A stretch of DNA of 64,000 nucleotides from Kolteria novifilia (GCA_007748055.1 CP036279.1:4898001-4962000), one strand, 5' to 3'. Shown: positions 8,872-17,419, numbered from the stretch's first letter. Made by a program: numbers and translations. The notes: generated by a model from the letters alone, not told the origin.

Positions 8872-9942
8872 TTACATTTCGTCCGCCATGTCGTCGAGAC
8901 GCTGTTGCCGCGCGAAGGCCTGCAAGCTCTTGATCAGCTTGTCGAGATTCCCTGCCGCGATCGTCTCGAGATTGAAGCTTTCGCCCAAGCGATGATCGGT
9001 ACAGCGGTTCTGCGGAAAGTTGTACGTCCGGATGCGTTCGGAGCGATCGCCGGAACCAACCATGCCCTTGCGAGCCGCGTCACGTGCGGACTGCTGCTCC
9101 ATCTGAATCTTGTCGTAGAGGCGGCTTCGCAACAGCCGCATCGCCTTGGAACGATTCTTGTGTTGGCTACGCTCGTCTTGGCACAAGACGACCAGACCGC
9201 TGGGCACGTGCCGGAGCCGGACGGCGCTGGAGGTCTTGTTAACGTGCTGCCCTCCTGGACCACTCGAGCGGATGGCCTCCATCTCGATGTCCTCGGGCTT
9301 CATGTCGACGTCGACTTCCTCGGGTTCGGCGAGGACGGCGACCGTGGCGGCCGAAGTATGAATTCGTCCCTGCGCTTCGGTCTCGGGAACGCGTTGCACG
9401 CGGTGTCCCCCGGCCTCGTAGCGGAACGCGCGATAGGCCCCTTCGCCGGTGATGCTGAAGATGACTTCTTTGAAACCCCGGGTATCCGACGTCGAGAACT
9501 CGAGGACGTCGACCTTCCAGCCCTTCGTCTCGGCGTGGCGTCGGTACATCTCATAGAGGTCGCGTGCGAAGAGTGTCGCCTCGTCTCCACCCGTGCCGGC
9601 TCGGACTTCGATGATCAGGCTTCCGTGATCCGACTCGGGCCCGGCGAGGAGCATGTCGGTCAACTCGTCGCCCAACTCCTTGTGGGCCGGACGCAAGCGG
9701 GAGAGTTCCTCTTCCGCCATCTCCTTCATGTCGGGGTCGGCGAGCATTTCCTCGGCGTCGGCGAGTTCACTTTGGAGCTGCTTGTAATTGCGGTAGCGCA
9801 TCGCGATCGGACTGAGCTTGCCGTGCTCCTTCGCGACTTCGCCGTAACGCTCCGCGTTGCCCGCGACCTCCGGATCGGCCATGAGCCGCTCCAGTTCCTC
9901 GTAGCGTTCGAGCTTCTCGTCGAGCTTCTTCCAGACCGACAT
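8872..9942 (-). CDS. prfA: peptide chain release factor 1
   Basis: 356-residue class I release factor that reads UAA/UAG and triggers peptide release on the ribosome. The GGQ catalytic motif is at residues 230-232 (SSGPGGQHVNKTSSA). The codon-recognition tripeptide is of the RF1 type (PET within RVPETEAQGR, about 186-188) rather than the SPF of RF2. The length is close to the usual 360. ATG at 9942 has GGAG six bases upstream; an adjacent GTG at 9945 is less likely. It is the middle gene of rpmE-prfA-prmC, all on the minus strand. Confidence 0.95.
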   Translation of the reverse strand: MSVWKKLDEKLERYEELERLMADPEVAGNAERYGEVAKEHGKLSPIAMRYRNYKQLQSELADAEEMLADPDMKEMAEEELSRLRPAHKELGDELTDMLLAGPESDHGSLIIEVRAGTGGDEATLFARDLYEMYRRHAETKGWKVDVLEFSTSDTRGFKEVIFSITGEGAYRAFRYEAGGHRVQRVPETEAQGRIHTSAATVAVLAEPEEVDVDMKPEDIEMEAIRSSGPGGQHVNKTSSAVRLRHVPSGLVVLCQDERSQHKNRSKAMRLLRSRLYDKIQMEQQSARDAARKGMVGSGDRSERIRTYNFPQNRCTDHRLGESFNLETIAAGNLDKLIKSLQAFARQQRLDDMADEM

Positions 9943-9965
9943 CACTCACTCCAAGAAATGACGAA

Positions 9966-9999
9966 ACCACGAGACCCGCGCAGGGCGGATCCTCGTGGT
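9966..9999 (-). promoter_or_regulatory. hairpin in the rpmE-prfA gap
   Basis: ACCACGAG (9966-9973) pairs exactly with CTCGTGGT (9992-9999) just before prfA and after rpmE. There is no U-run. It could be a processing or attenuation hairpin that sets the ratio of the two products; this is inferred from position only. Confidence 0.35.
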
Positions 10000-10034
10000 C
10001 TCAGAGTCTGGCAATCGACGCCAGCGGCGCCCGG

Positions 10035-10268
10035 CTAGCCCTTGGCCGCCGACTTCTCTTCCTTGCGCTTGTCCCAGTTGAACTTCTTGCGGAAGCGATC
10101 AACGCGACCGGCGGTATCGACGTACTTTTGCTTGCCGGTAAAGAAAGGATGGCAAGCAGAGCAAATGTCAAGCTTCATCTCCTCGACCGTCGCGCGGGTC
10201 GTGAAGCTGTTTCCGCAGGCACATCGAACATTGCATTCGACGTAGGCTGGATGGCCTTCCTTCTTCAT
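10035..10268 (-). CDS. rpmE: 50S ribosomal protein L31 (bL31)
   Basis: 77-residue ribosomal protein bL31. It opens [20 protein letters not shown] and has the [21 protein letters not shown] core. Four cysteines in two pairs (positions near 13-18 and 36-39) mark the zinc-binding form, which is linked in other bacteria to zinc storage and to replacement under zinc starvation. ATG at 10268 is chosen from homology; an upstream extension is non-coding in character. It is first in the rpmE-prfA-prmC cluster, separated from prfA by about 90 bases holding a hairpin. Confidence 0.95.
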   Translation of the reverse strand: MKKEGHPAYVECNVRCACGNSFTTRATVEEMKLDICSACHPFFTGKQKYVDTAGRVDRFRKKFNWDKRKEEKSAAKG

Positions 10269-10378
10269 GGCTACACTCTGAGTTAAGGTGTTTCGCGGTT
10301 TTTCGAGCCCAAACAACTATGTCTACGCCAGCATGCCTTCCTCGACAAGCCCAGCCTTGGCCTGGCGTTCCGTCCCCA

Positions 10379-11632
10379 TCAGAGATCCTTGGTGAATTTC
10401 TCGATCACCGGCTTCTCCAGTGTATCCGAACCGGTGATCTTCTCGTATCGGACCCGGCACGTGATCTTGGGCACCAGCCACTTTGCCTGTAATCCCGGAA
10501 CCCCGAGATACGGGCGCGACCGACTCAACTCGCGAAAACGAGATCGGATCTGGTCGAGCAGTTTCTCGTCGAGACCCTTTCTGACTGTTCCGACATAGTG
10601 GAGTTTTCCATCCACCGAGGCCGCCAAGACCAGCCCGACAGAACCTTGGTCGTCGGGGACGTAGCCGAGAACGACACAATCGACCGCGTAGGGCGGCAGC
10701 CCGTCGGCCGGACCATCGCTAACCTTCTGACCGAATCCTCCGGGCCCTGTACCTCCACCAGCTCCGGTGACCTTGTTCGCGTGAGCTCGCTCGTTGAGTT
10801 CCGCCATCGCCCGCTGAAGCTGAGGATCCTTCTCGATCTCCCCCAGCGGACCACCTTGAGGCCCGCCCGCGCCGCCGGGCCCACCTGACTCGGTCGCCTC
10901 GTCGTCGATATCGACTCGGAAAATCGCCTTGGCCTTCGCCGATCCCCCGGACCGGCCACCACCCGGACCGCCCTTCCCGCTGGCCGAACCCGGACCGTCG
11001 CCACCCTGCGACCGCCGCATCGCCTCTTCGAGGTTGCTGCTGCGATCGTGGTAGCGAACATCGACGAAAGGCAGAAGCTCCCCGCCAACGGTCAGTGGAG
11101 CGATCACGACCGCGGAAAGCCCCCACAACGCGAAGCTGACCTGAGCTCTCGTCTTCGGAAACCACTCGATGATCGGCCACCAAATCGACATCGGGCGAAA
11201 GACCATGTCGATCCAGTGGAACTGATCGTTATGCTCTTTCAGATTCAGGAACGCTCGCACGTGGACCGCCGCGAAGATAGACACCCCCCCCGCGATCATG
11301 CCCCACATCCAGAAGGTGCGCATCGGGCTCACCGTCAACTCCGGCGTCGTCGCCCGTCCGACAAAGGCGAGCAATCCCACGACAACCACGCCCAGTGCGA
11401 GTAGCAGAAAGTCGGCGATCGTCGGCTTGGGACGCTCAACCTTTGGCGACTCCTTGCTCGGCCGGATCTCCCCGTACCATCCACACGCCACGCACCAAAG
11501 ATTGTTGATCGTGGCCCCACACCGAGGACAAATCGGCCCCGAACCTATCTTGATCCCCGGGTTGGCACCATGCCCCGGGTTCTGACCTGTCGCGGGGCGC
11601 TCGTCCGGTCCCGAAGCCGAGGGATCGTTCAT
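10379..11632 (-). CDS. membrane protein with zinc ribbon and C-terminal DNA-ligase-type OB fold
   Basis: 417 residues with an odd domain order. A CPRCGA...CVAC zinc ribbon is at residues 35-50; three hydrophobic segments follow at about 72-92, 106-126 and 165-185; then come a Gly-rich low-complexity region (205-310) and a C-terminal domain (about 315-417). That last domain reads like the OB fold that closes ATP-dependent DNA ligases: VDCVVLGYVP, then GLVLAASVDGKLHYVGTV and KWLVPKITCRVRYEKITG. No adenylation domain and no KxDG lysine motif is present, so it cannot be a ligase by itself. No ligase gene is adjacent. The function is unknown; a membrane-tethered nucleic-acid-binding or regulatory role is speculation. 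Confidence 0.72.
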   Translation of the reverse strand: MNDPSASGPDERPATGQNPGHGANPGIKIGSGPICPRCGATINNLWCVACGWYGEIRPSKESPKVERPKPTIADFLLLALGVVVVGLLAFVGRATTPELTVSPMRTFWMWGMIAGGVSIFAAVHVRAFLNLKEHNDQFHWIDMVFRPMSIWWPIIEWFPKTRAQVSFALWGLSAVVIAPLTVGGELLPFVDVRYHDRSSNLEEAMRRSQGGDGPGSASGKGGPGGGRSGGSAKAKAIFRVDIDDEATESGGPGGAGGPQGGPLGEIEKDPQLQRAMAELNERAHANKVTGAGGGTGPGGFGQKVSDGPADGLPPYAVDCVVLGYVPDDQGSVGLVLAASVDGKLHYVGTVRKGLDEKLLDQIRSRFRELSRSRPYLGVPGLQAKWLVPKITCRVRYEKITGSDTLEKPVIEKFTKDL

Positions 11633-12210
11633 GGGAGTGTCATCTCCGAATCAAATCAGGCCAACTATTCCGGCGACCACGCTTCGCATCCGAACGGGAA
11701 ACGGGACTTTCCCAAGACATCGAGCGACACCCCGATGCCCATCGGCCCCAGCTCCACACATGCCACGCACGGCGATTGACCCAACGGAGCAAACGGTCAA
11801 GAGACGGAGATCGGCCAACCATTGATTGAGAATAGACGTCGCTTGGGCGTGGAGCAACCTGTTTCCCGCCTCCAGATGGTCCACGACCGAAGCAAGCCCC
11901 GCGTTCCTGGAAACGCTCGGCCCGCCCCGGGCCGCTTGTCAACTTGTGGTAAGGAGTTAGGGCTCCACCACCCCACTCGTCGAACAGCGACGAAGCGCCA
12001 CGCCGACGCCGAAGGAGCCGTCCACCTCCTTGCGAATTCCCTCGAACGCGTCGCGCTCGTGTCGTCCCTCAAGTTCGCAAGCGCAAGTCCGCCAGAGACT
12101 CTCCCAACCAACCTTGAAACAGAATGAGTCAGGCGTAACAATGAACGATTCAGGGTTCGCGAGTTGGCCAACCGGCAGGCTCGTGAATCTGGACGGGCTC
12201 GTCCCGTCCT
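11633..12210. other. intergenic upstream of tRNA-Pro, no gene seen
   Basis: Nearly 580 bases without a convincing gene. Small frames on both strands are rich in rare-looking arginine and proline runs and lack ribosome binding sites. The tRNA promoter should lie near its right end. Confidence 0.4.
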
Positions 12211-12285
12211 CGGGGCGTAGCGCAGTTTGGCTAGCGCGCTTGAATGGGGTTCAAGAGGTCGCAGGTTCGAATCCTGTCGCCCCGA
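12211..12285 (+). tRNA. tRNA-Pro (anticodon GGG)
   Basis: A complete cloverleaf can be folded. The acceptor stem is CGGGGCG (12211-12217) with CGCCCCG (12278-12284), the D stem GCGC/GCGC, the anticodon stem CTTGA/TCAAG around ATGGGGT (anticodon GGG), and the T arm GCAGG-TTCGAAT-CCTGT. The discriminator is A12285 and CCA is not encoded. An integrase gene starts 150 bases downstream, making this tRNA the probable attachment site of the following island. No second copy of the tRNA 3' end was found in the window. Confidence 0.93.
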
Positions 12286-12286
12286 C

Positions 12287-12305
12287 TAGACTTACGACAA
12301 GTCTA
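12287..12305 (+). terminator. hairpin directly after tRNA-Pro
   Basis: TAGACTT (12287-12293) pairs with AAGTCTA (12299-12305) around five bases immediately after the tRNA. It is probably the tRNA terminator or processing hairpin. A second hairpin, CCGCCCG/CGGGCGG at 12348-12367, lies before the integrase. Confidence 0.45.
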
Positions 12306-12433
12306 CATCACCCCAGGCACGGTTTGGGGCACGGTAAAATGGTCCCACCGCCCGCGGCAACGGGCGGCAGGACCGGCAAACCCTCTGGTTCGCCACACGG
12401 TACTTCGTGGTGATTTTTCCGGAGGGTATTCAG

Positions 12434-12821
12434 ATGTCTCGCACGCCACACCCGTGGTTCCGCAAATCCAAAAACGCCTGGTATGTTTGCCTCGACGGCA
12501 GACAGATCCTTCTCGCCAAGGGGAAGGCAAACAAAGCCGCCGCCCATCAGAAGTTTCACGAGTTGATGACGCTTTCCGCGACAGCGCGAGCTGACCAGGG
12601 AAGTAGCGCCTCGGTCGCGGCCGTGTGCGATACCTTCCTCGACTGGTGCTCGAAACGGCGGCGTCCCAAGACCTATGAGTGGTACCGCCACTCCCTTCAG
12701 GACCTCGCCGAGTTCCTCGGCCGGATGCACGTCGTTGACGTCAAGCCGTTTCACATCACGCGCTGGATCGACCGGCACTCCTGGAACACTGGCCTGCCCC
12801 TTTGGTTTGTACCAGTTGTTA
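12434..12821 (+). pseudogene. integrase (tyrosine recombinase), N-terminal piece cut by an IS
   Basis: The first 129 codons of an integrase. The piece starts MSRTPHPWFRKSKNAWYVCL, a small arm-type domain, and continues into a SAM-like core-binding domain (VCDTFLDWCSKRRRPKTYEWYRHSLQ is split here by positions about 65-90; then VKPFHITRWIDRH). The catalytic domain is missing because the IS3-family element begins at about 12820; the frame then runs on into the IS and stops at 12871. ATG at 12434 is supported by GGAGGGT seven bases before it. Its place next to tRNA-Pro suggests it once drove integration of the island. The missing C-terminal half was not found elsewhere in the window. Confidence 0.75.
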
Positions 12822-13658
12822 TGAGAGTATCGGGACCTGGTCCGACGTGTGCAGCTGGAGAGAGGGCGTAGCCCGAGCGGAAGCAGCACACGTCCGCGCG
12901 AACTCGGCCGGGGTCTGGTACCCCAGACTGCTGTGAGGACGACGCTCGTTGTAATCTTCCTTCCACTGCGCCGTCAACCCTTGGGCCTCCCCGATGCTTG
13001 CGAACTCCTCCACGTTCAAAAATTCGTCCCGCAAGCGACTGTGAAAACTCTCGCCATAGGCATTCTCCCAGGGCGCTCCCGGGGCGATGTAAAGGGTCCC
13101 GACCTCCATCCGGTGTAGCCATTGCCGCATCGCCTTCGCGATGAACTCAGGGCCGTTGTCGCTGCGAATGTGCCCCGGCGATCCACGCTCGGCGAACAAC
13201 CCCGCCAGGACATCCAACACATCCTCCGCCCGGCAATGCCGGCCCACACGTAGCGACAAGCACTCACGCGTGTACTCGTCCACGATCGAGAGAATCTTGA
13301 CCGGCACTCCCGAGGACGTCCGGTCGTGAATGAAGTCCCACGACCACACGTGATTCTTGTACTCCGCGCGACGACGTGTCACACCGTTGGCACTGCTTCC
13401 CAGGCGACGCTTCTTTCGCTGCTTTTTCGGCACTTTCAGGCCTTGGGATCGCCAGAGCCGATAGATCCGCTTGCGGTTGACCCGGAAGCCCTCCCGACGA
13501 AGCAGGAACCAGATCCGGCGGTAGCCGTAACGGGGATGCTTCCGAACCAACTCCAGCATCCGAGACACCAAGGGCCCTTCGTCACTCGACAAGCGTGGCT
13601 GGTAACGTTGCGTCCCCCGGGGCTGCTCGGCCACCTCGCAAGCGCGACGCTCGCTCAC
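12819..13658 (-). CDS. IS3-family transposase OrfB
   Basis: Catalytic subunit of the IS3 transposase with an integrase (rve) fold. The DDE residues are visible: D in WSWDFIHDRT, D in IRSDNGPEFI, E in ENAYGESFHSRLRDEF. The N-terminal helix-turn-helix stretch has RYGYRRIWFLLRREG and KRIYRLWRSQGL. In this family OrfB is normally made as an OrfAB fusion by a -1 ribosomal frameshift near the end of orfA, so the first ATG-like start may not be used. The frame looks intact. Confidence 0.85.
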   Translation of the reverse strand: MSERRACEVAEQPRGTQRYQPRLSSDEGPLVSRMLELVRKHPRYGYRRIWFLLRREGFRVNRKRIYRLWRSQGLKVPKKQRKKRRLGSSANGVTRRRAEYKNHVWSWDFIHDRTSSGVPVKILSIVDEYTRECLSLRVGRHCRAEDVLDVLAGLFAERGSPGHIRSDNGPEFIAKAMRQWLHRMEVGTLYIAPGAPWENAYGESFHSRLRDEFLNVEEFASIGEAQGLTAQWKEDYNERRPHSSLGYQTPAEFARTCAASARATPSLQLHTSDQVPILS

Positions 13659-14035
13659 CCCGAACGACTTCTCCAGACGATCGACCGCCGCTCGTCGACG
13701 CGAAGGGCTCAGAAGTTTCCCTTGGACAACTCCTTGAGCATCGCCTTGTCCAGCTCCGCCTCCGCAAGTAGCCTCTTGAGCTTCGCGTTCTCTTGCTCAA
13801 GCTCCTTCAGACGACGCGCTTCGTCCGCCTTCATCCCGCCGTATTGCTGACGCCAACGATGGAATGTCTGTTCCGAGACGCCAAGCACCTGACAAACCTC
13901 GCCGATCGTCTTGCCCGCGTTTTGCATCGCTTCGGCATCACGAAGCTTCCGCACGATCTGTTCCGGGCTATGACGCTTGCCACCCTTCCTTGCCATCAAA
14001 AGTCTCCTGCTCCTTCTTCGGCCCAGAAACTCCCA
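12822..14035 (-). mobile_element. IS3-family element (IS407-like)
   Basis: About 1.2 kb with orfA and orfB on the minus strand. The best terminal inverted repeat I can align is TGAGAGTATCGGGACC at 12822-12837 against TGGGAGTTTCTGGGCC (complement of 14020-14035), 12 of 16 matching. The orfB stop lies at the very edge, so the true end may be a few bases further out. No matching target duplication flanks it: the left neighbour is the integrase and the right neighbour is a broken istA, so a deletion or rearrangement followed insertion. Confidence 0.75.
13709..13996 (-). CDS. IS3-family transposase OrfA
   Basis: 95-residue DNA-binding subunit. It has a helix-turn-helix of the Tnp_1 type (HSPEQIVRKLRDAEAMQN, then IGEVCQVLGVSEQTFHRWRQQY) followed by a leucine-zipper stretch (LKELEQENAKLKRLLAEAEL). 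It ends just before the orfB frame takes over; a frameshift between them would give the full transposase. ATG at 13996 is preferred over TTG at 13999. Confidence 0.85.
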   Translation of the reverse strand: MARKGGKRHSPEQIVRKLRDAEAMQNAGKTIGEVCQVLGVSEQTFHRWRQQYGGMKADEARRLKELEQENAKLKRLLAEAELDKAMLKELSKGNF

Positions 14036-14467
14036 TTTCTACTGGAGCAATTTCCGGGGAGCAGGCCAACCGAAGTCGCACTCGACCCGCTGGCCCGGTT
14101 CGTGCTCGAGAGGAACGAACGTCTCCCGCTGCCGCTCGCGGCATTTGCGGACGTGGCGCCGGACTTGACCGTAGCTTCCCCGGTAGCCGTGTTCGTCGCA
14201 AAGCCGCTCGAAGATCCGCACCGCCGTGTGCCGCTGCTTGGGAGGTTGCCGTTCATCCTCCTCGAGGATCTGCTCGATGAGCCCCATGAACGGCCCCAGC
14301 ACCGGTGCCGTTCGGGGCTTCGCCAGCGAATAGGGCTGCGGCTCGGCCCGAAGCAGCGCCTTTCGCACCGCCTGGCGAGAGCGTCCAAAACGCCTCGCGA
14401 TCTCCCGAATGCTCATCCCATCGCGATGCGCGATCCGAATCCTCGCGTACTCGTCCACGTTCAGCAT
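14036..14467 (-). pseudogene. IstA transposase, N-terminal fragment
   Basis: The first 143 or so codons of an IS21 IstA. The helix-turn-helix is clear (LNVDEYARIRIAHRDG, then SIREIARRFGRSRQAVRKAL), as is the family stretch GPFMGLIEQILEED. The piece stops just after the first catalytic aspartate (VECDFG), where the IS3-family element begins, so the protein cannot be active. ATG at 14467 starts the normal IstA N-terminus; an upstream extension is not homologous. Confidence 0.8.
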
Positions 14468-14583
14468 CCTGCCTCCGCCGCCAGCCCTCTCTCCGAGCAA
14501 GCATGCGAAGTTCAAAACGCCTGGTCAGCTTTTCCGCGCCCTTTCCCCTCCCCAGGTGGTCAACTTTTCGATGATCATCTCCA
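14036..14583 (-). mobile_element. IS21-family element, one end only
   Basis: Remnant carrying the start of istA and the outer end of an IS21-family element. The outer end is at 14583, where the sequence read on the minus strand starts TGTGGAGATGATCATCGAAA, and abuts an IS66 gene cut at codon level. A second GGTCAGCTTTTC/GGTCAACTTTTC repeat inside is like the multiple end repeats of this family. The rest (istA catalytic part, istB, other end) has been removed at the junction with the IS3 element. Confidence 0.7.
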
Positions 14584-14910
14584 CACGGGCTCATCGCCTT
14601 GACGGAGTCGGTGCTCGTGCAAGATCCGCTTTCGGGCCACCTGTTCGTCTTCATCAATCGCCGCCGGGATCGCCTCAAGGTGCTCTATTGGGGCGGCGTC
14701 GGCTATTGCATTTGGTATCAGCAGTTGGAGGAAGGGAGCTATCAGCTTCCCGACGCCCAGGCGGCCGACGATGAGGCCGGCCTCGAGATCACTGCCGGAC
14801 AATTGTCACTCATTCTCGAGGGCATCGACCTCTCCTCGGTCCGGCATCGCAAGCGCTTTCAAGTCTCCGATCAGCACCGTGACACGCCGTCATCGTCCCG
14901 TCGTTCGTGA
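14584..14910 (+). pseudogene. tnpB: IS66 TnpB, N-terminally truncated
   Basis: Codons from HGLIALTESVLVQDP to the normal end of TnpB. Full copies elsewhere in the window begin about 24 codons earlier (MWSVPHQVRIFLAREP), and that part has been replaced by the IS21 end. The IS66 Orf2 core, HLFVFINRRRDRLKVLYWGG, is intact. TnpB is an accessory protein of unknown biochemical role that is needed for efficient IS66 transposition. Confidence 0.85.
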
Positions 14911-15268
14911 CTTCCCCTCGCTCTTTCCCGAATGATGCGCGCCGCTCCGCGGAGCCAGGACGCGCCGCTGCTCCTTCGAGACGCCAGTTCCCCGTCGCGG
15001 CGGCGAGAGACTGGAAGCCATGGGACGGCACGCGACCAAAACCGAGTCTTGTCTTCGGTTGTCCTCGGACCCAGGGTTCTTCGCTTGCCAATCTCGTTGG
15101 ACGATCGACCCTGGCGTTCTCTTCGCGAGCGACAACGATGTCATGGTGATGGCAGCGACGAGGCGGACTCGCAGGCTTTCTCGTCATTCCGTCGAAATTG
15201 CTGAAACTGCTCTGGCGCCTTCGGCGTCGAGGTGCTAGGGTGTCCCCGCGACAACTGAGATCGGTTTG
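14911..15268 (+). other. IS66 tnpB-tnpC spacer
   Basis: A spacer of about 358 bases between tnpB and tnpC, present at the same length in the copies at 22095-22452 and 29438-29795. It holds overlapping small frames, including a 90-codon one (14932-15204) that is kept open in all three copies, but the copies are too alike at DNA level for this to be evidence of coding. The spacer is longer than is usual between these two genes. Confidence 0.5.
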
Positions 15269-16993
15269 ATGGACGCCTTCGACGTGAACCTCCCCCACGA
15301 TATCGACGCCTGCCACGAGTTGATCATCGAACTCGATCGGGAGCGCCGACGGCAAGCCGCCGTCATCGCCCAGCAACAAGAGACCATCGCTCAGCAGCAG
15401 GAGACCATCGCCCAACAACAAGCAATCATCGCTCAGCAGCAGGAGACGATCGATCGCTTGCAGAGCGACGTCGACTTGCTCAAGCGGACCTTGTACGGCC
15501 GGCGGCGGGAACGCTTCGTCGACGATTCCCAGCAGGGGCTTTTGTTCGACTCGACAATCGTCGGGGCGGACGACGATTCAGGCTCCGGCGACGACGAGAG
15601 CGATGACGACGAACCGTCACCGGAACGCCGCACCAGCAAGGGACGCGGCCGGCGTCTCTTCCCCGAGTTGCTGCCGCGCAAGACGGTCCGCCACGAACTC
15701 GACGAGCACGAGGCTCCCGAGGAGCTGAGGAGCGATCCGGCCGCCCGGCGGTTCTTCAAGAAGACCAGCGAGCAACTGGAGTTCACGCCCGCTTCGATCC
15801 ATGTGATCGAACATTACCAAGAGGTGATCGTTCGCGACGAAGCATCGGGCGAGACGACGATCGTCTCGGCAACGAAGCCGCCGCAGTTGATCGACGCTTA
15901 CGCCGGCCCCGGCTTCTGGGCTCATCTGACCGCCAGTCGCTTCGCCGACCATCTGCCCTACTACCGACAAGAGGACATCCTCGCTCGCCACGGCTGCCGC
16001 ATCGGCCGCGGCACCCAACAGCGTTGGCTCTTCGCCCTGGCCTTGGCGGTCGCGCCGTTGGTCGAACTGATGCGTCGGCTGGCGTTGCAGTCCGAGGTGC
16101 TGGGCTGCGATGAAACGCCGGTCAAGATGTTGGCGGGCGAGCCGCCTGGCTGCACCAAGACCTATCTCTGGAGCACCGTCGGCGACAATGCCCATCCCTA
16201 CGACTGCTTCCACTTCACGCCCGACCGCAGCCGCGATGGTCCCGACGAGTTCCTCGCCGGTTTCCAGGGTTACTTGCAGTCGGACGCCTACACCTGCTAC
16301 GAGCGAATCGCCGCGGCGGAGGACCGGATCGTCCCCGTCGGTTGCTGGGCTCATGCGCGCCGCAAGTTCGAGGAAATCCACTTCAGCGCGCCGAGCGTGC
16401 GGACGCACACCGCCCTCGGCTACTTCCAGCGGCTCTACGACATCGAAGATCGCGCCCGTGACAGTAGTGTGTCACAACGCGGCGCCCTGCGGCAACGCGA
16501 CGCCAAGCCGATCGTGACCGAGTTCCATCAGTGGCTGCTCGAGCAAAGCGAACGGGAGCTTCCGAAATCGAAGTGGCGCGCCGCCATCGCTTACATGACC
16601 AACCGGTGGCAGTCCTTCGCGTGCTATCTCGACCATGGGGCGATTCCCATCGACAACAACCGCACCGAAGCGGCGCTGAAGTACGCCGTCCTCGGCCGCA
16701 AGGCGTGGCTCTTCTTCGGCAACAGCCAAGGAGGCGAGACCGCCGCCACCTTCTTCACCCTGACCAAGAGTTGCAACCGCCATCACGTCGATCCCTTCGC
16801 GTATCTCCGCGACGTCTACACCCGCCTGCCGACCACCCCGGCTTCGGATCTCCCTTCGTTGCTACCGGACCGTTGGATCGACGAGCATCCCCAGCATCGT
16901 CTCCAAGAGCGCGCCGACGAAGCCCGCCAACGAGCCGACCGCAAACGCGCCCGCCGAGCCCAACGCCGCGCCCCTGCCGCCACTCCCCGTTGA
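15269..16993 (+). CDS. tnpC: IS66 transposase TnpC, copy 1
   Basis: 574-residue DDE transposase of IS66. An N-terminal coiled coil is built from heptads of the form IAQQQET (four here), followed by LLKRTLYGRRRERF. An acidic low-complexity linker comes next (about 95-115), then the catalytic domain with GCDETPVKML, LQSDAYTCYERI and IPIDNNRTEAALK, the region holding the third acidic residue. ATG at 15269; TTG three bases earlier is less likely. The frame is intact, but the element has lost its other end. It lacks one glutamate of the linker found in the other copies. Confidence 0.88.
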   Translation: MDAFDVNLPHDIDACHELIIELDRERRRQAAVIAQQQETIAQQQETIAQQQAIIAQQQETIDRLQSDVDLLKRTLYGRRRERFVDDSQQGLLFDSTIVGADDDSGSGDDESDDDEPSPERRTSKGRGRRLFPELLPRKTVRHELDEHEAPEELRSDPAARRFFKKTSEQLEFTPASIHVIEHYQEVIVRDEASGETTIVSATKPPQLIDAYAGPGFWAHLTASRFADHLPYYRQEDILARHGCRIGRGTQQRWLFALALAVAPLVELMRRLALQSEVLGCDETPVKMLAGEPPGCTKTYLWSTVGDNAHPYDCFHFTPDRSRDGPDEFLAGFQGYLQSDAYTCYERIAAAEDRIVPVGCWAHARRKFEEIHFSAPSVRTHTALGYFQRLYDIEDRARDSSVSQRGALRQRDAKPIVTEFHQWLLEQSERELPKSKWRAAIAYMTNRWQSFACYLDHGAIPIDNNRTEAALKYAVLGRKAWLFFGNSQGGETAATFFTLTKSCNRHHVDPFAYLRDVYTRLPTTPASDLPSLLPDRWIDEHPQHRLQERADEARQRADRKRARRAQRRAPAATPR

Positions 16994-17059
16994 TCGGTGA
17001 CCGGTCCCCCATCGTCATCGGCTCCTGCTTCCCCCACACGCCACCGTTGCAACGCTCAC

Positions 17060-17212
17060 GGTCGGGCCGCTCGCCCCCGCGAGCACGCCCATCACCGCGA
17101 TCACCACCACGCTGATAAGCGGATGACGCTGATTGATCGTCGAGCGTGGATCTTCCAAGTCTTCAAAGTGGGTAATGACATCCTCAAGCGTTACCCGAAT
17201 GTCCTTGCTCAT
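17060..17212 (-). pseudogene. ISAs1 transposase, N-terminal 51 codons
   Basis: Begins MSKDIRVTLEDVITHFEDL and contains DPRSTINQRHPLISVVVIAV, the transposase-associated N-terminal domain of ISAs1 proteins. ATG at 17212 has AGGAGAGG upstream. It breaks after GASGPT at the IS66 target duplication. The next codon of the protein (GIAEWARM) is found at 30631, in the correct frame, giving 386 residues when joined. Confidence 0.85.
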
Positions 17213-17419
17213 CAGAACCTCTCCTTGCATGCTCACCATCCCTCGGGCCCATGCAAGACGTTCTACTCATCGCTCAACACTGGCGCAACCCTTCCTCGAT
17301 TGCCCAATCCCCCGAAACTGCGCGCTGGCCCTGGCCAATCCCATCGCGCCCATCCTCCTCCAGAATTCCCGACAATTCGGCAACACCGCCTCCACGGAGT
17401 TAAAATCCCTACAGCCCTA
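17060..17419 (-). mobile_element. ISAs1-family element, 5' part
   Basis: 5' piece of an ISAs1 element, from its outer end (about 17419, TAGGGCTGTAGGGATT read on the minus strand) to the IS66 insertion point at 17060. The matching 3' part is at 30623-31653 on the other strand. The duplicated target GCCCGACC is seen at both break points. The outer boundary is approximate because no duplication of the ISAs1 target was found. Confidence 0.75.

Larger units (their letters stand above)
14584..17059 (+). mobile_element. IS66-family element, copy 1 (left part missing)
   Basis: IS66 copy truncated on its tnpA side by the IS21 end at 14583/14584. It keeps the 3' part of tnpB, the spacer, tnpC and the intact right end, whose terminal repeat (read inward) is GTGAGCGTTGCAACGGTGGC. 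The eight bases beyond the end (17060-17067) are GGTCGGGC, the complement of the eight bases beyond the tnpA end of copy 2 at 30622, which points to recombination between the two copies. Confidence 0.88.

Noticed and set aside
12818-14039. Target duplication of the IS3-family element
   Set aside because: The bases on the two sides (GTTA and TTTC) do not match in any register tried.
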